A stretch of 64,000 nucleotides of DNA from Psychrobacter sp. JCM 18900. Its GTDB lineage: Bacteria; Pseudomonadota; Gammaproteobacteria; Pseudomonadales; Moraxellaceae. The notes beneath the pieces were generated by a model that was not told the origin of the DNA, ran no database searches, and worked only from the letters and a program-made list of their open reading frames with translations. How positions within the stretch are numbered: the stretch's first letter is position 1; every line of letters begins with the position of its first letter. The stretch spans positions 585,666 to 649,665 of the forward strand of contig NZ_CAJHBL010000003.1 of NCBI RefSeq assembly GCF_904846625.1, given 5' to 3'. Of the stretch, positions 46,413-55,914 are shown one piece after another. Made by a program: the position numbers and the translations under genes.

Positions 46413-47851
46413 GAGCGCTCTCCTGTGGCTGGGCGGCTAGGGGTAATAAATGGCGCAGTCAAAAATCCTTTAACCGCACCCATGTAGCGAGGAATATCAA
46501 ATAAGAATGAGTCATGTCCGTGCGGCGCGTCAATATTGATATAGCTGACGGGTTTGCCAGTGGCCATCAGTGCATCGACAATCTCTTGCGAGCGCTCAGG
46601 TGCAAAACGCCAATCAGTGGTAAATGACACGACCAGATATTGGCATTGTGTATGGGCAAAGGCCGCTTTGAGCGCAGAAAGCTCTTGCTGACGATCAGAC
46701 TCAATATCTTCAATCGTCGTTACCGCATCTTCTAACTCACTCTGTGCGTTTGCTTTGCTAGATTCGACTGACGCCGCGATTGAGTCTTCTATTTGCACTG
46801 CCGACTCTGTAGTATCTTTTGCTACCGTTGAAGGATAATCGCGCGTCGGATCAAAGTAATCTAAGGCTTTGGTCATGAGCAGATAAGTATTGGCATCGAA
46901 GTTTTCACTAAAGCGTTCGCCTTGATAGCGTAGGTAGCTTTCGACCTGAAATTCAACATCGTAGCCATACATGAATTTGCCAGATTTTAAATCACGACCA
47001 AATTTGGCTTTCATCGCGTCATCAGTTAAATAGGTAATATGGCCAACCATACGCGCCAATATCAGTCCGCGACGAGGATAAGTGCCTTCTTGTATATAGC
47101 GCCCGTCTTTAAAGTCAGGATCGGATAATATAGATTGACGCGCCACTTCGTTAAAGGCGATATTTTGAGCAGATAGCTTTGGCGTACTGGCAATGACCAC
47201 ACAGCGCTTTAATCGCTCTGGATAATCAACAGACCATTGTAGCGCTTGCATACCGCCCATTGAGCCGCCGACAATCGCATGCCAAATGTCGATGCCTAGA
47301 CGATCTGAGAGCATTGCTTGGGTTTTTACCCAGTCTTTGATGGTGATCAGCGGGAAATCAGGGCCATACACTTGTGGCTCATTGCTACTATTTGAATCAA
47401 GGCTGTCCGAACTAACACTATCCGAGCCAACGCTATCTGGGTTAATAGTGGTAGGCCCTGTTGAACCAAAACAGCTGCCGATATTATTGACACACACCAC
47501 ATAGAACTGATTGGTATCAATTGCTTTATTGGGGCCAATCATATTGTCCCACCAGCCTGCTTTTTTGTCATCAGCACTATGGAAGCCAGCTGCATGATGA
47601 TTGCCAGATAACGCGTGGCAAATCAGAATCGCATTTGATTTGTCGCTATTGAGCGTACCGTAAGTCTCTACCATCAAGTCAAACGAGGGTAGGGTACGGT
47701 TGCATTCTAACGTTAAGGGCTCAGCGAAATGAAAATTCTGAGGCGTAACGATACCTACAGACCCTAAATCACTGTTGGTATTGGCTGAGCTATTAGAGTG
47801 AGGTTGTGAATTAGGATGCTGGTCACTGGTATTATCAGAGCGTGCGTTCAA
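46409..47851 (-). CDS. metX: homoserine O-acyltransferase MetX
   Basis: Alpha/beta-hydrolase that activates homoserine with acetyl- or succinyl-CoA for methionine synthesis; the acyl donor cannot be settled by eye. 480 residues, about 100 more than usual. Triad Ser197 (GGSMGGMQ), Asp413 (TTDWRFAPE), His446 (HGHDSF). Extra length is an N-terminal Asn/Ser stretch, a Ser/Asp insertion at about 138-158 and an acidic insertion at about 342-392 just before the strand holding Asp413. Start is TTG 47851 with GAGG 5 bases upstream; no ATG lies near. Translationally coupled to metW. Confidence 0.93.
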   Translation of the reverse strand: MNARSDNTSDQHPNSQPHSNSSANTNSDLGSVGIVTPQNFHFAEPLTLECNRTLPSFDLMVETYGTLNSDKSNAILICHALSGNHHAAGFHSADDKKAGWWDNMIGPNKAIDTNQFYVVCVNNIGSCFGSTGPTTINPDSVGSDSVSSDSLDSNSSNEPQVYGPDFPLITIKDWVKTQAMLSDRLGIDIWHAIVGGSMGGMQALQWSVDYPERLKRCVVIASTPKLSAQNIAFNEVARQSILSDPDFKDGRYIQEGTYPRRGLILARMVGHITYLTDDAMKAKFGRDLKSGKFMYGYDVEFQVESYLRYQGERFSENFDANTYLLMTKALDYFDPTRDYPSTVAKDTTESAVQIEDSIAASVESSKANAQSELEDAVTTIEDIESDRQQELSALKAAFAHTQCQYLVVSFTTDWRFAPERSQEIVDALMATGKPVSYINIDAPHGHDSFLFDIPRYMGAVKGFLTAPFITPSRPATGERS

Positions 47852-48247
47852 AGCTACCTCGCAAGACTACAATCATCAATAAAATAAAAGCAAAATGGCA
47901 CGTTGCTAACAGGCTATTTTACCTACACGGTTTTTATAAACTGGGCCTGCCTATTGTATGGTGATGCGCGTTGGAGTACAACCATCGAGCGCGCCTTTCG
48001 AGCGCATCGATCATAGTTTTTATAGAAGGTGCGCTAGAAATGAATAACGAGTAAGCCGCCAGCATCAAGTAATCAAGAGTTAATAAATAGCAACTGCGTA
48101 TCAAATTGTATAGGAGCGCTTTTAGCCCGCGTCATTAATAGATAAAATGCTACACTAATGAGGTGTCTATTCAACTGTGTCTTAACAGTATCGTCTCTTA
48201 TTATTTTGACCTAACCCTTAATAACTTACTGCTAATAAAGTGCTGCT
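47852..48247. other. 396-base divergent region, metX / hemH
   Basis: No gene. A GC-rich patch at 47963-48008 contains an inverted GATGCGC/GCGCATC and repeated CGAGCGC. I see no recognisable SAM riboswitch. Confidence 0.45.
47963..48008 (-). promoter_or_regulatory. GC-rich inverted repeat upstream of metX
   Basis: GATGCGC (47963-47969) and GCGCATC (48002-48008) flank two CGAGCGC copies. It may form a leader structure on the metX mRNA or serve as an operator. Stands out from the AT-rich surroundings. Confidence 0.3.
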
Positions 48248-49267
48248 ATGAAACCTAAATTGCCCCCACGTATTGCCGTTTTGTTAGTGAATCTTGGTAC
48301 CCCAGATGAGCCAACGGCCCCTGCCGTACGTCGCTACCTCAAACAGTTTTTGTCAGACCCACGAGTGATTGAGATTCCCAAATTTCTATGGGCTATTATT
48401 CTGAATCTATTTGTCTTACCTAGTCGTCCTAAGCGCGTAGCAAAGGCTTACGCCAGTATCTGGGAAGGTGATTCACCGATTCGTAAAATACTAAAAAGCC
48501 AAGTTGAGCTATTGGAACCACGTTTGGCTGATAGTGTGGCGCCATTTCGTGTCTCTGTGCATCCTGCGATGAGCTATGGTAATCCTGGTTTGCCTGACGT
48601 CATGGATGCGCTACGTGGTGAAGGGGTTGATCACTTTGTTATTCTACCGTTGTTTCCGCAGTATTCGGCTTCTTCAGGCGGTGCCGTATATGATGCGCTG
48701 ACGAAGTGGACGCTCAAGCAACGCAACTTGCCAAATTATACGATTGTTAAAGACTACTTTGCCCATCCGCTATATATTCAAGCTTTGGCCAACTCTATTC
48801 GCCGTTTTCAAGAAAAGCATGGCAAGCCTGAAAAATTGATGTTTAGTTTTCATGGTATCCCGCAGCCTTATGCCGATAAAGGCGATCCTTATCCTAAACG
48901 CTGTAAATGTACCGCTGCACAAGTGGCGCATGAACTTGGCCTGAACGACGACGAATGGATTATCAGTTTCCAGTCACGCTTTGGCAAGCAAGAGTGGGTT
49001 AAGCCATATACTGATGTGGTGTTGGAAGATTGGGGTCAGTCAGGTGTGCGCTCGGTACAGGTGATCAGTCCGGCGTTTTCAGCAGACTGTCTAGAAACAC
49101 TAGAGGAGTTGGCCATTGAAAACCGTGATAACTTCCTTAATGCTGGCGGGCAAGAGTATCATTATATCCCTGCACTAAACCTTGATGAGACACATATTGA
49201 ATTGCTTGAAGCGTTAAGCTTACCTTTAGTAAAAGGTTGGGCTGGCACGTTAGATGGCTGGGTTTAA
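48248..49267 (+). CDS. hemH: ferrochelatase
   Basis: Inserts Fe2+ into protoporphyrin IX, the last step of protoheme synthesis. 339 residues. Landmarks: [36 protein letters not shown], the metal-site His202 in [16 protein letters not shown], and Glu283 in [12 protein letters not shown]. Ribosome-binding site weak. Single gene, divergent from metX, closed by a terminator. Confidence 0.97.
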   Translation: MKPKLPPRIAVLLVNLGTPDEPTAPAVRRYLKQFLSDPRVIEIPKFLWAIILNLFVLPSRPKRVAKAYASIWEGDSPIRKILKSQVELLEPRLADSVAPFRVSVHPAMSYGNPGLPDVMDALRGEGVDHFVILPLFPQYSASSGGAVYDALTKWTLKQRNLPNYTIVKDYFAHPLYIQALANSIRRFQEKHGKPEKLMFSFHGIPQPYADKGDPYPKRCKCTAAQVAHELGLNDDEWIISFQSRFGKQEWVKPYTDVVLEDWGQSGVRSVQVISPAFSADCLETLEELAIENRDNFLNAGGQEYHYIPALNLDETHIELLEALSLPLVKGWAGTLDGWV

Positions 49268-49309
49268 TCAATTAAAAGTCGCTGTTTTAGTAAGCTGAAT
49301 AGTAGAATG

Positions 49310-49346
49310 AAAAAAGCACGCTTAATATAGTTAAGCGTGCTTTTTT
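49310..49346. terminator. bidirectional terminator after hemH
   Basis: AAAAAAGCACGCTTAA, loop TATAG, TTAAGCGTGCTTTTTT: near-perfect 16-bp stem with both tails, between hemH and the convergent acidic-protein gene. Confidence 0.95.
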
Positions 49347-49381
49347 GGTTTAGAGAGGTAGATAAACAATCGTACTAAGTT

Positions 49382-49765
49382 CTAAAAATCATCATCGTTG
49401 CTACGTTCAGCCGCTTCTCTATCAACAATATCCATCGCATCTGGATAACCGCTATCATCAAGGTTGTCCTGAACCAAAATCTCATCGACACGTGACTCAT
49501 CAATATTTTGACGATGCGCAGGTGTGAGTCCTTGGGTCGCATCACTACCGACTTCTGAGTTATTAAATCCCGCACTATTATCAATCACATCATCGTTATC
49601 AATGGTATGCAGCATAGGATTGTCCAAATCGACCAATTGGTTGTTTTGTTCATCCTGATTGTTGTTATCTAAATTATCTGAGTTATCGACGCTGTCATTA
49701 TTGTCGCGACGATTACCGTCAATATGATCCATCTCTTCTGGTAGTGGGTTTTTTGAGTTTTCCAT
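49382..49765 (-). CDS. acidic low-complexity protein, unknown function
   Basis: 127 residues from ATG 49765 (MENSKNPLPEEMDH), which has AAGGA 7 bases upstream; the longer frame to 49804 has no such signal. Extremely rich in Asp and Asn (for example DNSDNLDNNNQDEQNN) with no hydrophobic core, signal peptide or TM segment, so probably disordered. The C-terminal part is less biased (GLTPAHRQNIDESRVDEIL, DIVDREAAERSNDDDF). The good ribosome-binding site and shared terminator favour a real gene. No family recognised. Confidence 0.72.
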   Translation of the reverse strand: MENSKNPLPEEMDHIDGNRRDNNDSVDNSDNLDNNNQDEQNNQLVDLDNPMLHTIDNDDVIDNSAGFNNSEVGSDATQGLTPAHRQNIDESRVDEILVQDNLDDSGYPDAMDIVDREAAERSNDDDF

Positions 49766-49950
49766 GAATAATTCCTTATTGTAGTTATTAGATGTCGCCA
49801 TCATTAGAAATAAAAATATCGTACTGGTTTATCAGAGCATTTCTCATTGCGATGTAGATAATATGCTTCTCAGTTTGTACGCTTATTCAACTTTTCACTA
49901 GTAGTAAGGTGTGACAGGATGTTCAAAAAATGTAAGACAATGGCTAGAAC

Positions 49951-49980
49951 GTAAAACGGCTACTCAAAATGAGCAGCCGT
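49951..49980 (-). terminator. probable terminator of the membrane-protein gene
   Basis: ACGGCTACTCA and TGAGCAGCCGT pair with one mismatch. On the minus strand a short TTTTAC follows, after the gene ending at 50054. Confidence 0.5.
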
Positions 49981-50053
49981 AATTGTTTATAAAATTTGTG
50001 CTAAGGCTTTATAAGATAGCAAAGTCGCTAAATGAGAAATCAAACTTATAGTT

Positions 50054-50590
50054 TTAATTATTGGCGTGGTCGAACTTATAATTTAACTTCTGTACCAGAC
50101 ATGACTCATAGTCAGCCAGTTTAAATCGCCATAAATAGGTCAAGGCAATACCATAAATGGCAGTCTCAGCCAGCTCTTCGACAATTTCCCCAAATGTATG
50201 CGGGAACATAATAGCATTCTCGCCCATGTACTGAATGACAGCAAGTACAGTAACGCTAAGATAGAGCGAAACTGGCACGTTTTTTAACACTGCCCATAGA
50301 TAATGCCTCGAGTAGACCAGCAAACCAAGCGCGACGAGATAAATAACGGTAAGGACGCTGTCCTCCCACCAGTCATAAGACTGACCAAGCATCGAAAAGT
50401 CGCTTGGAACCAGTAAGTCTGGTAGATAGTTCAACTCTCGACGAATGACAGAGACAAATATAAGTACGGCTGCTAGCCAAAAAGCCTTAATTTGTTTGAC
50501 ATGACTTTTCATAACATATTGTGAACTGCGCAATAGGCATACTATCAAAAGTATAATGCCAGGGATTTCGATGATGCCATCTGAACTCAA
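50054..50590 (-). CDS. multi-pass membrane protein of unknown function
   Basis: 178 residues with about 4-5 hydrophobic segments (IIEIPGIILLIVCLL, AFWLAAVLIFVSVI, DSVLTVIYLVALGLLVYS, SLYLSVTVLAVIQYMG, and AETAIYGIALTYLW). Charged or polar features near membranes: YDWWEDS and FGEIVEELAE. The start is TTG 50590 with GGAG 9 bases upstream; an in-frame stop lies 13 codons before it. No family recognised. Stands between polA and the acidic-protein gene. Confidence 0.75.
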   Translation of the reverse strand: MSSDGIIEIPGIILLIVCLLRSSQYVMKSHVKQIKAFWLAAVLIFVSVIRRELNYLPDLLVPSDFSMLGQSYDWWEDSVLTVIYLVALGLLVYSRHYLWAVLKNVPVSLYLSVTVLAVIQYMGENAIMFPHTFGEIVEELAETAIYGIALTYLWRFKLADYESCLVQKLNYKFDHANN

Positions 50591-50631
50591 GATAAATGAC
50601 TCCTGCGTATCAAAAAGAATGTGTTAAAAAC

Positions 50632-50656
50632 AAAAAAGTGAGCCCAAAGGCTCACT
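50632..50656 (-). terminator. terminator downstream of polA
   Basis: AGTGAGCC, loop CAAA, GGCTCACT: perfect 8-bp stem followed on the minus strand by a T-run, about 220 bases after the polA stop. Confidence 0.8.
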
Positions 50657-50876
50657 TTAAAGCAAAAATATCGAATAGTTAGTGTTTAACAGATGACCTA
50701 TTATAAACCCCATACCCAGATATTACTGTTATGAAATATAACTAACTGGTCATAAGTGATTGTTAATATAAACAATATATAATGACTTATTGTAGTATCA
50801 GTTATCAAAAACTCTCATATCTGCAAAGTATATAAATAATTGTGCCTTACATGCTTGATTAAATGACAGTGAGTGA

Positions 50877-53855
50877 TTAATGCGCCTCATCCCAGTTCTG
50901 ACCGCTATCAGTCTCGACCAATAAAGGTACTGCAAAGTCGACATTCCAGCCTTTTTCTACTGCCGTAGTCGTCAAGACATCTTGCATAGCATCGGTAATT
51001 AGCTGGCTAACTTCGTCTACTTTATCGGCATCCACTTCAAACACCAATTCATCGTGAACCTGTAGCAGCATTTTAGCTTGTTCTTTTGGCAGCACTTTAT
51101 CAACGGCAATCATAGCAAGCTTGATTAAATCGGCAGCAGAGCCTTGTAGTGGGGCGTTAATCGCCGCGCGCTCAGCACCTTGCTTGACCATACGATTACT
51201 ATGATTGATATCAGGCGTATAGAGCTTACGGCCCAGTATCGTCTCGACATAACCTTGCTCATAAGCGCTAGCACGAGTATTGATCATATAGTTTTTGACG
51301 CCTGGATAACGCTCAAAGTACATATCGATATAGTCTTGTGCTTCGCCGCGGCTCATCTGTAGCTGCTTAGCAAGTCCAAAGGCACTCATACCGTATAGCA
51401 GACCAAAGTTAATGGCTTTAGCATTACGACGTTCGGTCGAAGTGACGTCTGCGACATCTTTACCAAGTACTTCGGCAGCGGTGGCCGCGTGAATATCTAA
51501 CCCTTCGTTAAAGGCATGAGTTAGATTTTTATCACCTGAGAAGTGCGCCATTAAACGGAGTTCAATTTGTGAATAATCCGCAGCCAGAATAACGCGGCCT
51601 TCTGGCGCGATAAAGGCTTGACGAATTAAGCGACCAGTCGCAGTACGAATTGGGATATTTTGTAAGTTAGGATCTGTCGATGACAAACGACCAGTGCTCG
51701 TTAATGCCTGATGGTAGCTAGTGTGTACACGGTCGGTTTCGCTATCCGCGACATTATCCAGCGCATCAGTATAGGTGCTTTTGAGCTTAGATAATCCGCG
51801 ATACTCTAGCGTAATATCGACCAATGGATGATCGATTTTTGATAGTACCGCCTCACCAGTCGAGTATTGACCAGACTTGGTTTTTTTGCCGCCAGCAACG
51901 CCTAGCTTTTCGAACAGCATCTCACCTAATTGCTTAGGAGAGCCTAAGTTAAACTCTTCACCTGCCACTTCGTAGGCGCGCTTCTCTAGAGCGATAATTT
52001 CTTCATCGAAGCGTTTTGATAGCTCGTTTAAGAAGGAGCGTTTAATCAAAATACCATGCGCTTCCATTTGGCAAAGTATCTCTGCTGTTGGAATCTCTAG
52101 CTCGTGTAGTAATTTGGCGTTATTGGCATCATTAGCTAGCTCAACGCTGAATACGTCAAATAATTGATAGGTGATATCGGCATCTTCACAAGCATAATCG
52201 CTCGCGATATCGATAGCCACTTGGTCAAAGGTAACTTGCTTAGCGCCTTTACCTGCCACATCTTCGAAACTGATGGTTTGCGTTTGCAGATAATGACGTG
52301 CCAAATCGTCCATGCCGTGGCGAGTGGCTGCTGCATTGATGACATAGCTGGCAAGCATGGTGTCCATTGCCCAGTTATTTGGCTGCTCATGTATGGCGCC
52401 AACTAGGTCGATATCATAGTGAGCGAGGATATGCGCATCGTACTTTAGATGCTGACCGATTTTACCGATATTAGGATTCTCTAAGACAGGTTTTAAGCGA
52501 GCTAAAACTGTATCGCGATCAAGTTGCTTGGCAGTTAGCTCATCACCTTCTAGGCTATGCGTAAGTGGAATGTAATACGCTTCGTGTGCTTGCAACGCGA
52601 AAGATAAACCGACAATTTGTGCATCACGCCAATGAACGCTAGTGGTTTCGGTATCAATGACAAAATGCGGAGCAGCTTCTAACAATTCGACCAAGCTATC
52701 AAACGCTGGCTCATCGAGTACAGTGTGCCACGCTTTATCATGGTTAGTGCTGTCTTTAATGCTGTCACCCTTGGTTGATTGGAGTGATTTTGCCACCTGT
52801 GCCTGTGACTCCGTATCGGCTTGGCTATCAGCAACACTTTTAGAGCCATTGGCAGGATGATTTGGATGGTCAAGCGATGCCAGCTCATTTCTAAACTCAA
52901 GCTCATTATATAAGTCGCGTAATTCATCTATATGAGCACAAGGGTCAGTATTGATTTTTAGGTCATTCCAATCTTGACCGATGGCTAAGTTAGTGACGAT
53001 GGTAGCAAGCTTTCTGTTAAAAGGAATATCGTCGGCGTGTTCAATCAGACCTTTCGCCCCGCGACCTTTGATAAAGCCGATATGCTTGAGCATGTTTTCG
53101 ATATCACCATACTCAACGAGCAAGTCTTTAGCGGTCTTTTTACCGATACCAGGTACGCCTTTGATACCATCAGAGGCATCACCCATTAGCGTTAAGAAAT
53201 CGATCATTTGGTTTGGGTTAATACCAAACTTATCGATTACCGCTGGTGTATCCGTGACTTTGCCCGTAAAGCTGTCTTCTAGTATCACGCAGTCATTGAC
53301 CAGCTGCATCATGTCTTTATCACCCGTTGAGATGACTACATGATGGCCTTGCTCGACAGCGCGATGGGCAAGTGTACCAATGATATCATCGGCTTCTGCA
53401 CCTTCAATACGCAACAGTGGAATACCTAATGCAGTGACCAAACGATGAATATAAGGAATTTGCTCTACTAGCTCGATATCGATGGGTGGACGAGCGGCCT
53501 TGTAATCAGCAGACATATGATGGCGAAAAGTCGGTGATTTAGTATCGAAGCAAACAGCCATATGAGTAGGGTGATATCGACGCATCAGCTTGAGTAATGC
53601 GTTAAGTGTACCGCGTATCGCATTAGTGATTAGGCCCTGCGAGTTTTGCATGGTTTTTGGCAAGGCATGATAAGTGCGGAACAGATAATAGGAGCCATCA
53701 ACCAAAATAAAAGGCGGCTGATCTTTGTCTACATGACTGGTATCCATCAGTGCCACGTTAGGCATGGTATCGAAGTTCGGTAGTGCTTTGGGGTCAAGCG
53801 CTTGGTGAGAGTTGTGGTCGTTATCGGTGGTATTGTCAGCTATGTCATCAGTCAT
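50877..53855 (-). CDS. polA: DNA polymerase I
   Basis: Repair and Okazaki-fragment polymerase with three activities. 992 residues from ATG 53855 (in-frame GTG at 53864). 5'-nuclease domain (about 45-330: ILVDGSYYLFRTYHALP, EAEAD-type EGAEADDIIGTLA, GVPGIGKKTAKDLL). A low-complexity linker (about 335-375) leads to the 3'-5' exonuclease, which keeps its acidic residues (VIDTETTSVHW, GQHLKYDAHIL, CEDADITYQL), so proofreading is expected. The polymerase has DYSQIELRLMAHFS, RRNAKAINFGLLYGMS and the catalytic QVHDELVFEV. Confidence 0.97.
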   Translation of the reverse strand: MTDDIADNTTDNDHNSHQALDPKALPNFDTMPNVALMDTSHVDKDQPPFILVDGSYYLFRTYHALPKTMQNSQGLITNAIRGTLNALLKLMRRYHPTHMAVCFDTKSPTFRHHMSADYKAARPPIDIELVEQIPYIHRLVTALGIPLLRIEGAEADDIIGTLAHRAVEQGHHVVISTGDKDMMQLVNDCVILEDSFTGKVTDTPAVIDKFGINPNQMIDFLTLMGDASDGIKGVPGIGKKTAKDLLVEYGDIENMLKHIGFIKGRGAKGLIEHADDIPFNRKLATIVTNLAIGQDWNDLKINTDPCAHIDELRDLYNELEFRNELASLDHPNHPANGSKSVADSQADTESQAQVAKSLQSTKGDSIKDSTNHDKAWHTVLDEPAFDSLVELLEAAPHFVIDTETTSVHWRDAQIVGLSFALQAHEAYYIPLTHSLEGDELTAKQLDRDTVLARLKPVLENPNIGKIGQHLKYDAHILAHYDIDLVGAIHEQPNNWAMDTMLASYVINAAATRHGMDDLARHYLQTQTISFEDVAGKGAKQVTFDQVAIDIASDYACEDADITYQLFDVFSVELANDANNAKLLHELEIPTAEILCQMEAHGILIKRSFLNELSKRFDEEIIALEKRAYEVAGEEFNLGSPKQLGEMLFEKLGVAGGKKTKSGQYSTGEAVLSKIDHPLVDITLEYRGLSKLKSTYTDALDNVADSETDRVHTSYHQALTSTGRLSSTDPNLQNIPIRTATGRLIRQAFIAPEGRVILAADYSQIELRLMAHFSGDKNLTHAFNEGLDIHAATAAEVLGKDVADVTSTERRNAKAINFGLLYGMSAFGLAKQLQMSRGEAQDYIDMYFERYPGVKNYMINTRASAYEQGYVETILGRKLYTPDINHSNRMVKQGAERAAINAPLQGSAADLIKLAMIAVDKVLPKEQAKMLLQVHDELVFEVDADKVDEVSQLITDAMQDVLTTTAVEKGWNVDFAVPLLVETDSGQNWDEAH

Positions 53856-54024
53856 AAAAGTCACTTATCAGCTATTAGATAAAAATATATACGCTTATTA
53901 TAACGATAAAATTAGCGCGTGCCGAACTGCTTAACCGTTACGAGATGTTCTATCGTGTTCTTTTTTATTAGAATCTAGATTGGAGTTTTCGATATTCTAT
54001 TTCCGAGACAAATAAATTGTTAAA

Positions 54025-54063
54025 GACAAAAAAGAACCCAGATAATCTGAGTTCTTTTTTGTC
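54025..54063. terminator. terminator of ohr
   Basis: GACAAAAAAGAAC ... GTTCTTTTTTGTC with an inner CAGA/TCTG: a long palindrome with A and T runs just after the ohr stop (minus strand). Confidence 0.93.
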
Positions 54064-54120
54064 TGATAACTATCAGCTGTTTGTTATTAAATAGATGTTA
54101 ATAACGAGTCTCTAAATGCG

Positions 54121-54534
54121 TTATTTTACTTCTGAAGAGACTTCAACATCGATGTTACCGCTAGTTGCTTTCGAATATGGGCATACTTCATGCGCTTTTT
54201 CGACCAATTTTTGGATCTCGTCAGCAGATAGATCTGTATTATCAGCGATAACATGAATTTTTACGGCAAGCTTATATTCGTGATTGTCACCTTGTAATAG
54301 GTCTACAGAGGTCTCAACAGTTGAGCCAAATGTTGCGCTTTCCATTTTTTTGACTACGCCTAAAGCGCCATCAAAACAAGCACCATAACCCATAGCGAGC
54401 AATTGCTCAGGATTATTACCTTTTTCATTACCGCCTGGTGGTACCATATTGATTTCAAGATCACTATCGCTTAAGGTTGCTGTACCCATGCGGCCGCCAG
54501 TAACAGTAGATTTGGTAGAGTATAGAGATTTCAT
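54121..54534 (-). CDS. ohr: organic hydroperoxide resistance protein (Ohr/OsmC family)
   Basis: 137-residue thiol peroxidase that reduces organic hydroperoxides with electrons from lipoyl proteins. Peroxidatic Cys53 in MGYGACFDGAL, resolving Cys118 in HEVCPYSKAT, and N-terminal GGRMGTATLSD. The short length and paired cysteines favour Ohr over OsmC. AAGGATATG lies just before ATG 54534. No OhrR repressor gene adjoins it. Confidence 0.95.
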   Translation of the reverse strand: MKSLYSTKSTVTGGRMGTATLSDSDLEINMVPPGGNEKGNNPEQLLAMGYGACFDGALGVVKKMESATFGSTVETSVDLLQGDNHEYKLAVKIHVIADNTDLSADEIQKLVEKAHEVCPYSKATSGNIDVEVSSEVK

Positions 54535-54802
54535 GACATATCCTTTGTTGTGAGTTTTTATGTTTATATTTAAGTGGTAAATCTTAATATGAAACTTAGC
54601 ATAACAAATCGCTCACGCAGCTCAGTGCATAGAGAGTAAATATATACTGCTAGTTTGTAAATGAGATTTCGGCCACAGTTTTATTCGTTTTTAGATTTAC
54701 AAGCTTATCGTACAGTCGCCAAAGAGGTACAATAGCGGTAATGAGCCATATATACGTTATCAGTACGGATAATAGAAATCTGAATCATAAGGACATTGTT
54801 TG

Positions 54803-55705
54803 ATGAATAGATGGATTGTGATACCTAGTGTTTGCTTTTTGACGACGCTTGCTTTGATAGGGTGCGAGGAAGAAGACGGCGCTTATGGGACGGCTAGTAG
54901 CAAGATTACATTGACAAGCTTTGCTAATAGTTATGATAGTAAAGCCAATGCTACGGCAATTGCGCGAATTGATGAAACGTATCGTACTGGTGCGCGCGAG
55001 ATCAAAACAACCAATCTCATCAACAGTTATAGCAATCAAAGCCTGAATGATTTAGACAGAACCGTGCTAGCAGACGACTTTGAGGGTCGACTTGAAAATA
55101 AAGACATCGAGGTTAATAATCGGACGGTCAAACGCCCCATTTATGAAAAAAGCACCAACAACCAGCTAGACTACCAAACCACTTATAAGACGCTCAATTT
55201 ATCAGGGCTGCGTGCTAATAGCTATGTTGCTAGTACAAACGTGAACAATAGATACGGTATTATTACCGACTTAAACAACTATCCTGAAATTCTGACCAAT
55301 GTTGCTTTTCCTGAAGGGTCGGTTTGTTATATCCCTGTGGTAACCAGTGAGCGTTCGTTTTTGGCATTTAATGAGAAAAACAAGACTGGTTACGCCTCAA
55401 TAGAGAGATGGATTGAAGTGGCCAAAACCCGCTTTAGTGCGGATAGAGATCATAGAACTTCTCAGTTCGGAGTTGGCGTAGGCAATCAGCAACAAGCCGC
55501 GCAAGTTATGTTTTTTGAGTACGATGATCAGCCTGCTTATGAATATAGCGGTGTTGAGTACGGAAAAGACGTCTATGAAGCAAATTATGTCGCCAAAGGT
55601 AGTACTGACCCGAATACGGACAGTCGTTTTGACGTAGTCGATTGTACAATCGTCAATGATGTGGCTGGCGACTTCTTGGCTGAGCAAATCGAACGCTACT
55701 ATTGA
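54803..55705 (+). CDS. predicted lipoprotein of unknown function
   Basis: 300 residues from ATG 54803; the in-frame TTG at 54800 is not needed. AAGGA lies 9 bases upstream. Signal peptide with lipobox LIGC (C21), then EEED (an acidic start). The mature part is rich in Asn, Thr, Tyr and Asp, has two further cysteines (VCYIPVV and VDCTIVND) that may form a disulfide, and no recognised domain. Stand-alone gene with its own terminator. Confidence 0.85.
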   Translation: MNRWIVIPSVCFLTTLALIGCEEEDGAYGTASSKITLTSFANSYDSKANATAIARIDETYRTGAREIKTTNLINSYSNQSLNDLDRTVLADDFEGRLENKDIEVNNRTVKRPIYEKSTNNQLDYQTTYKTLNLSGLRANSYVASTNVNNRYGIITDLNNYPEILTNVAFPEGSVCYIPVVTSERSFLAFNEKNKTGYASIERWIEVAKTRFSADRDHRTSQFGVGVGNQQQAAQVMFFEYDDQPAYEYSGVEYGKDVYEANYVAKGSTDPNTDSRFDVVDCTIVNDVAGDFLAEQIERYY

Positions 55706-55724
55706 GATGAATTGATGGCTATTA

Positions 55725-55745
55725 GTCATGCTAATTAAGCATGAC
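55725..55745 (+). other. small perfect stem-loop after the lipoprotein gene
   Basis: GTCATGCT, loop AATTA, AGCATGAC. It precedes the true terminator and has no T-run of its own. Confidence 0.5.
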
Positions 55746-55764
55746 GATTCTAATTAAAAAGCCC

Positions 55765-55803
55765 AAAAACACGCTTCGTTTAAATAATGGGGCGTGTTTT
55801 TTT
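55765..55803 (+). terminator. terminator of the lipoprotein gene
   Basis: AAAAACACGC (55765-55774) pairs with GCGTGTTTTT (55792-55801), with further T. Confidence 0.85.
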
Positions 55804-55914
55804 ATACGCTAATTCTGCACCCTGATGCTAAATCCGCTACAATACGCCCATTATTTATTTTATTTATTTATTTAGAGTCACTTCTAAATCACATAACTGT
55901 TGAAGCTGAAAATT

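Noticed and set aside
47852..48247. SAM riboswitch upstream of metX
   Set aside because: No recognisable SAM-I, SAM-II or SAM-IV consensus core; only a GC-rich inverted repeat is visible.
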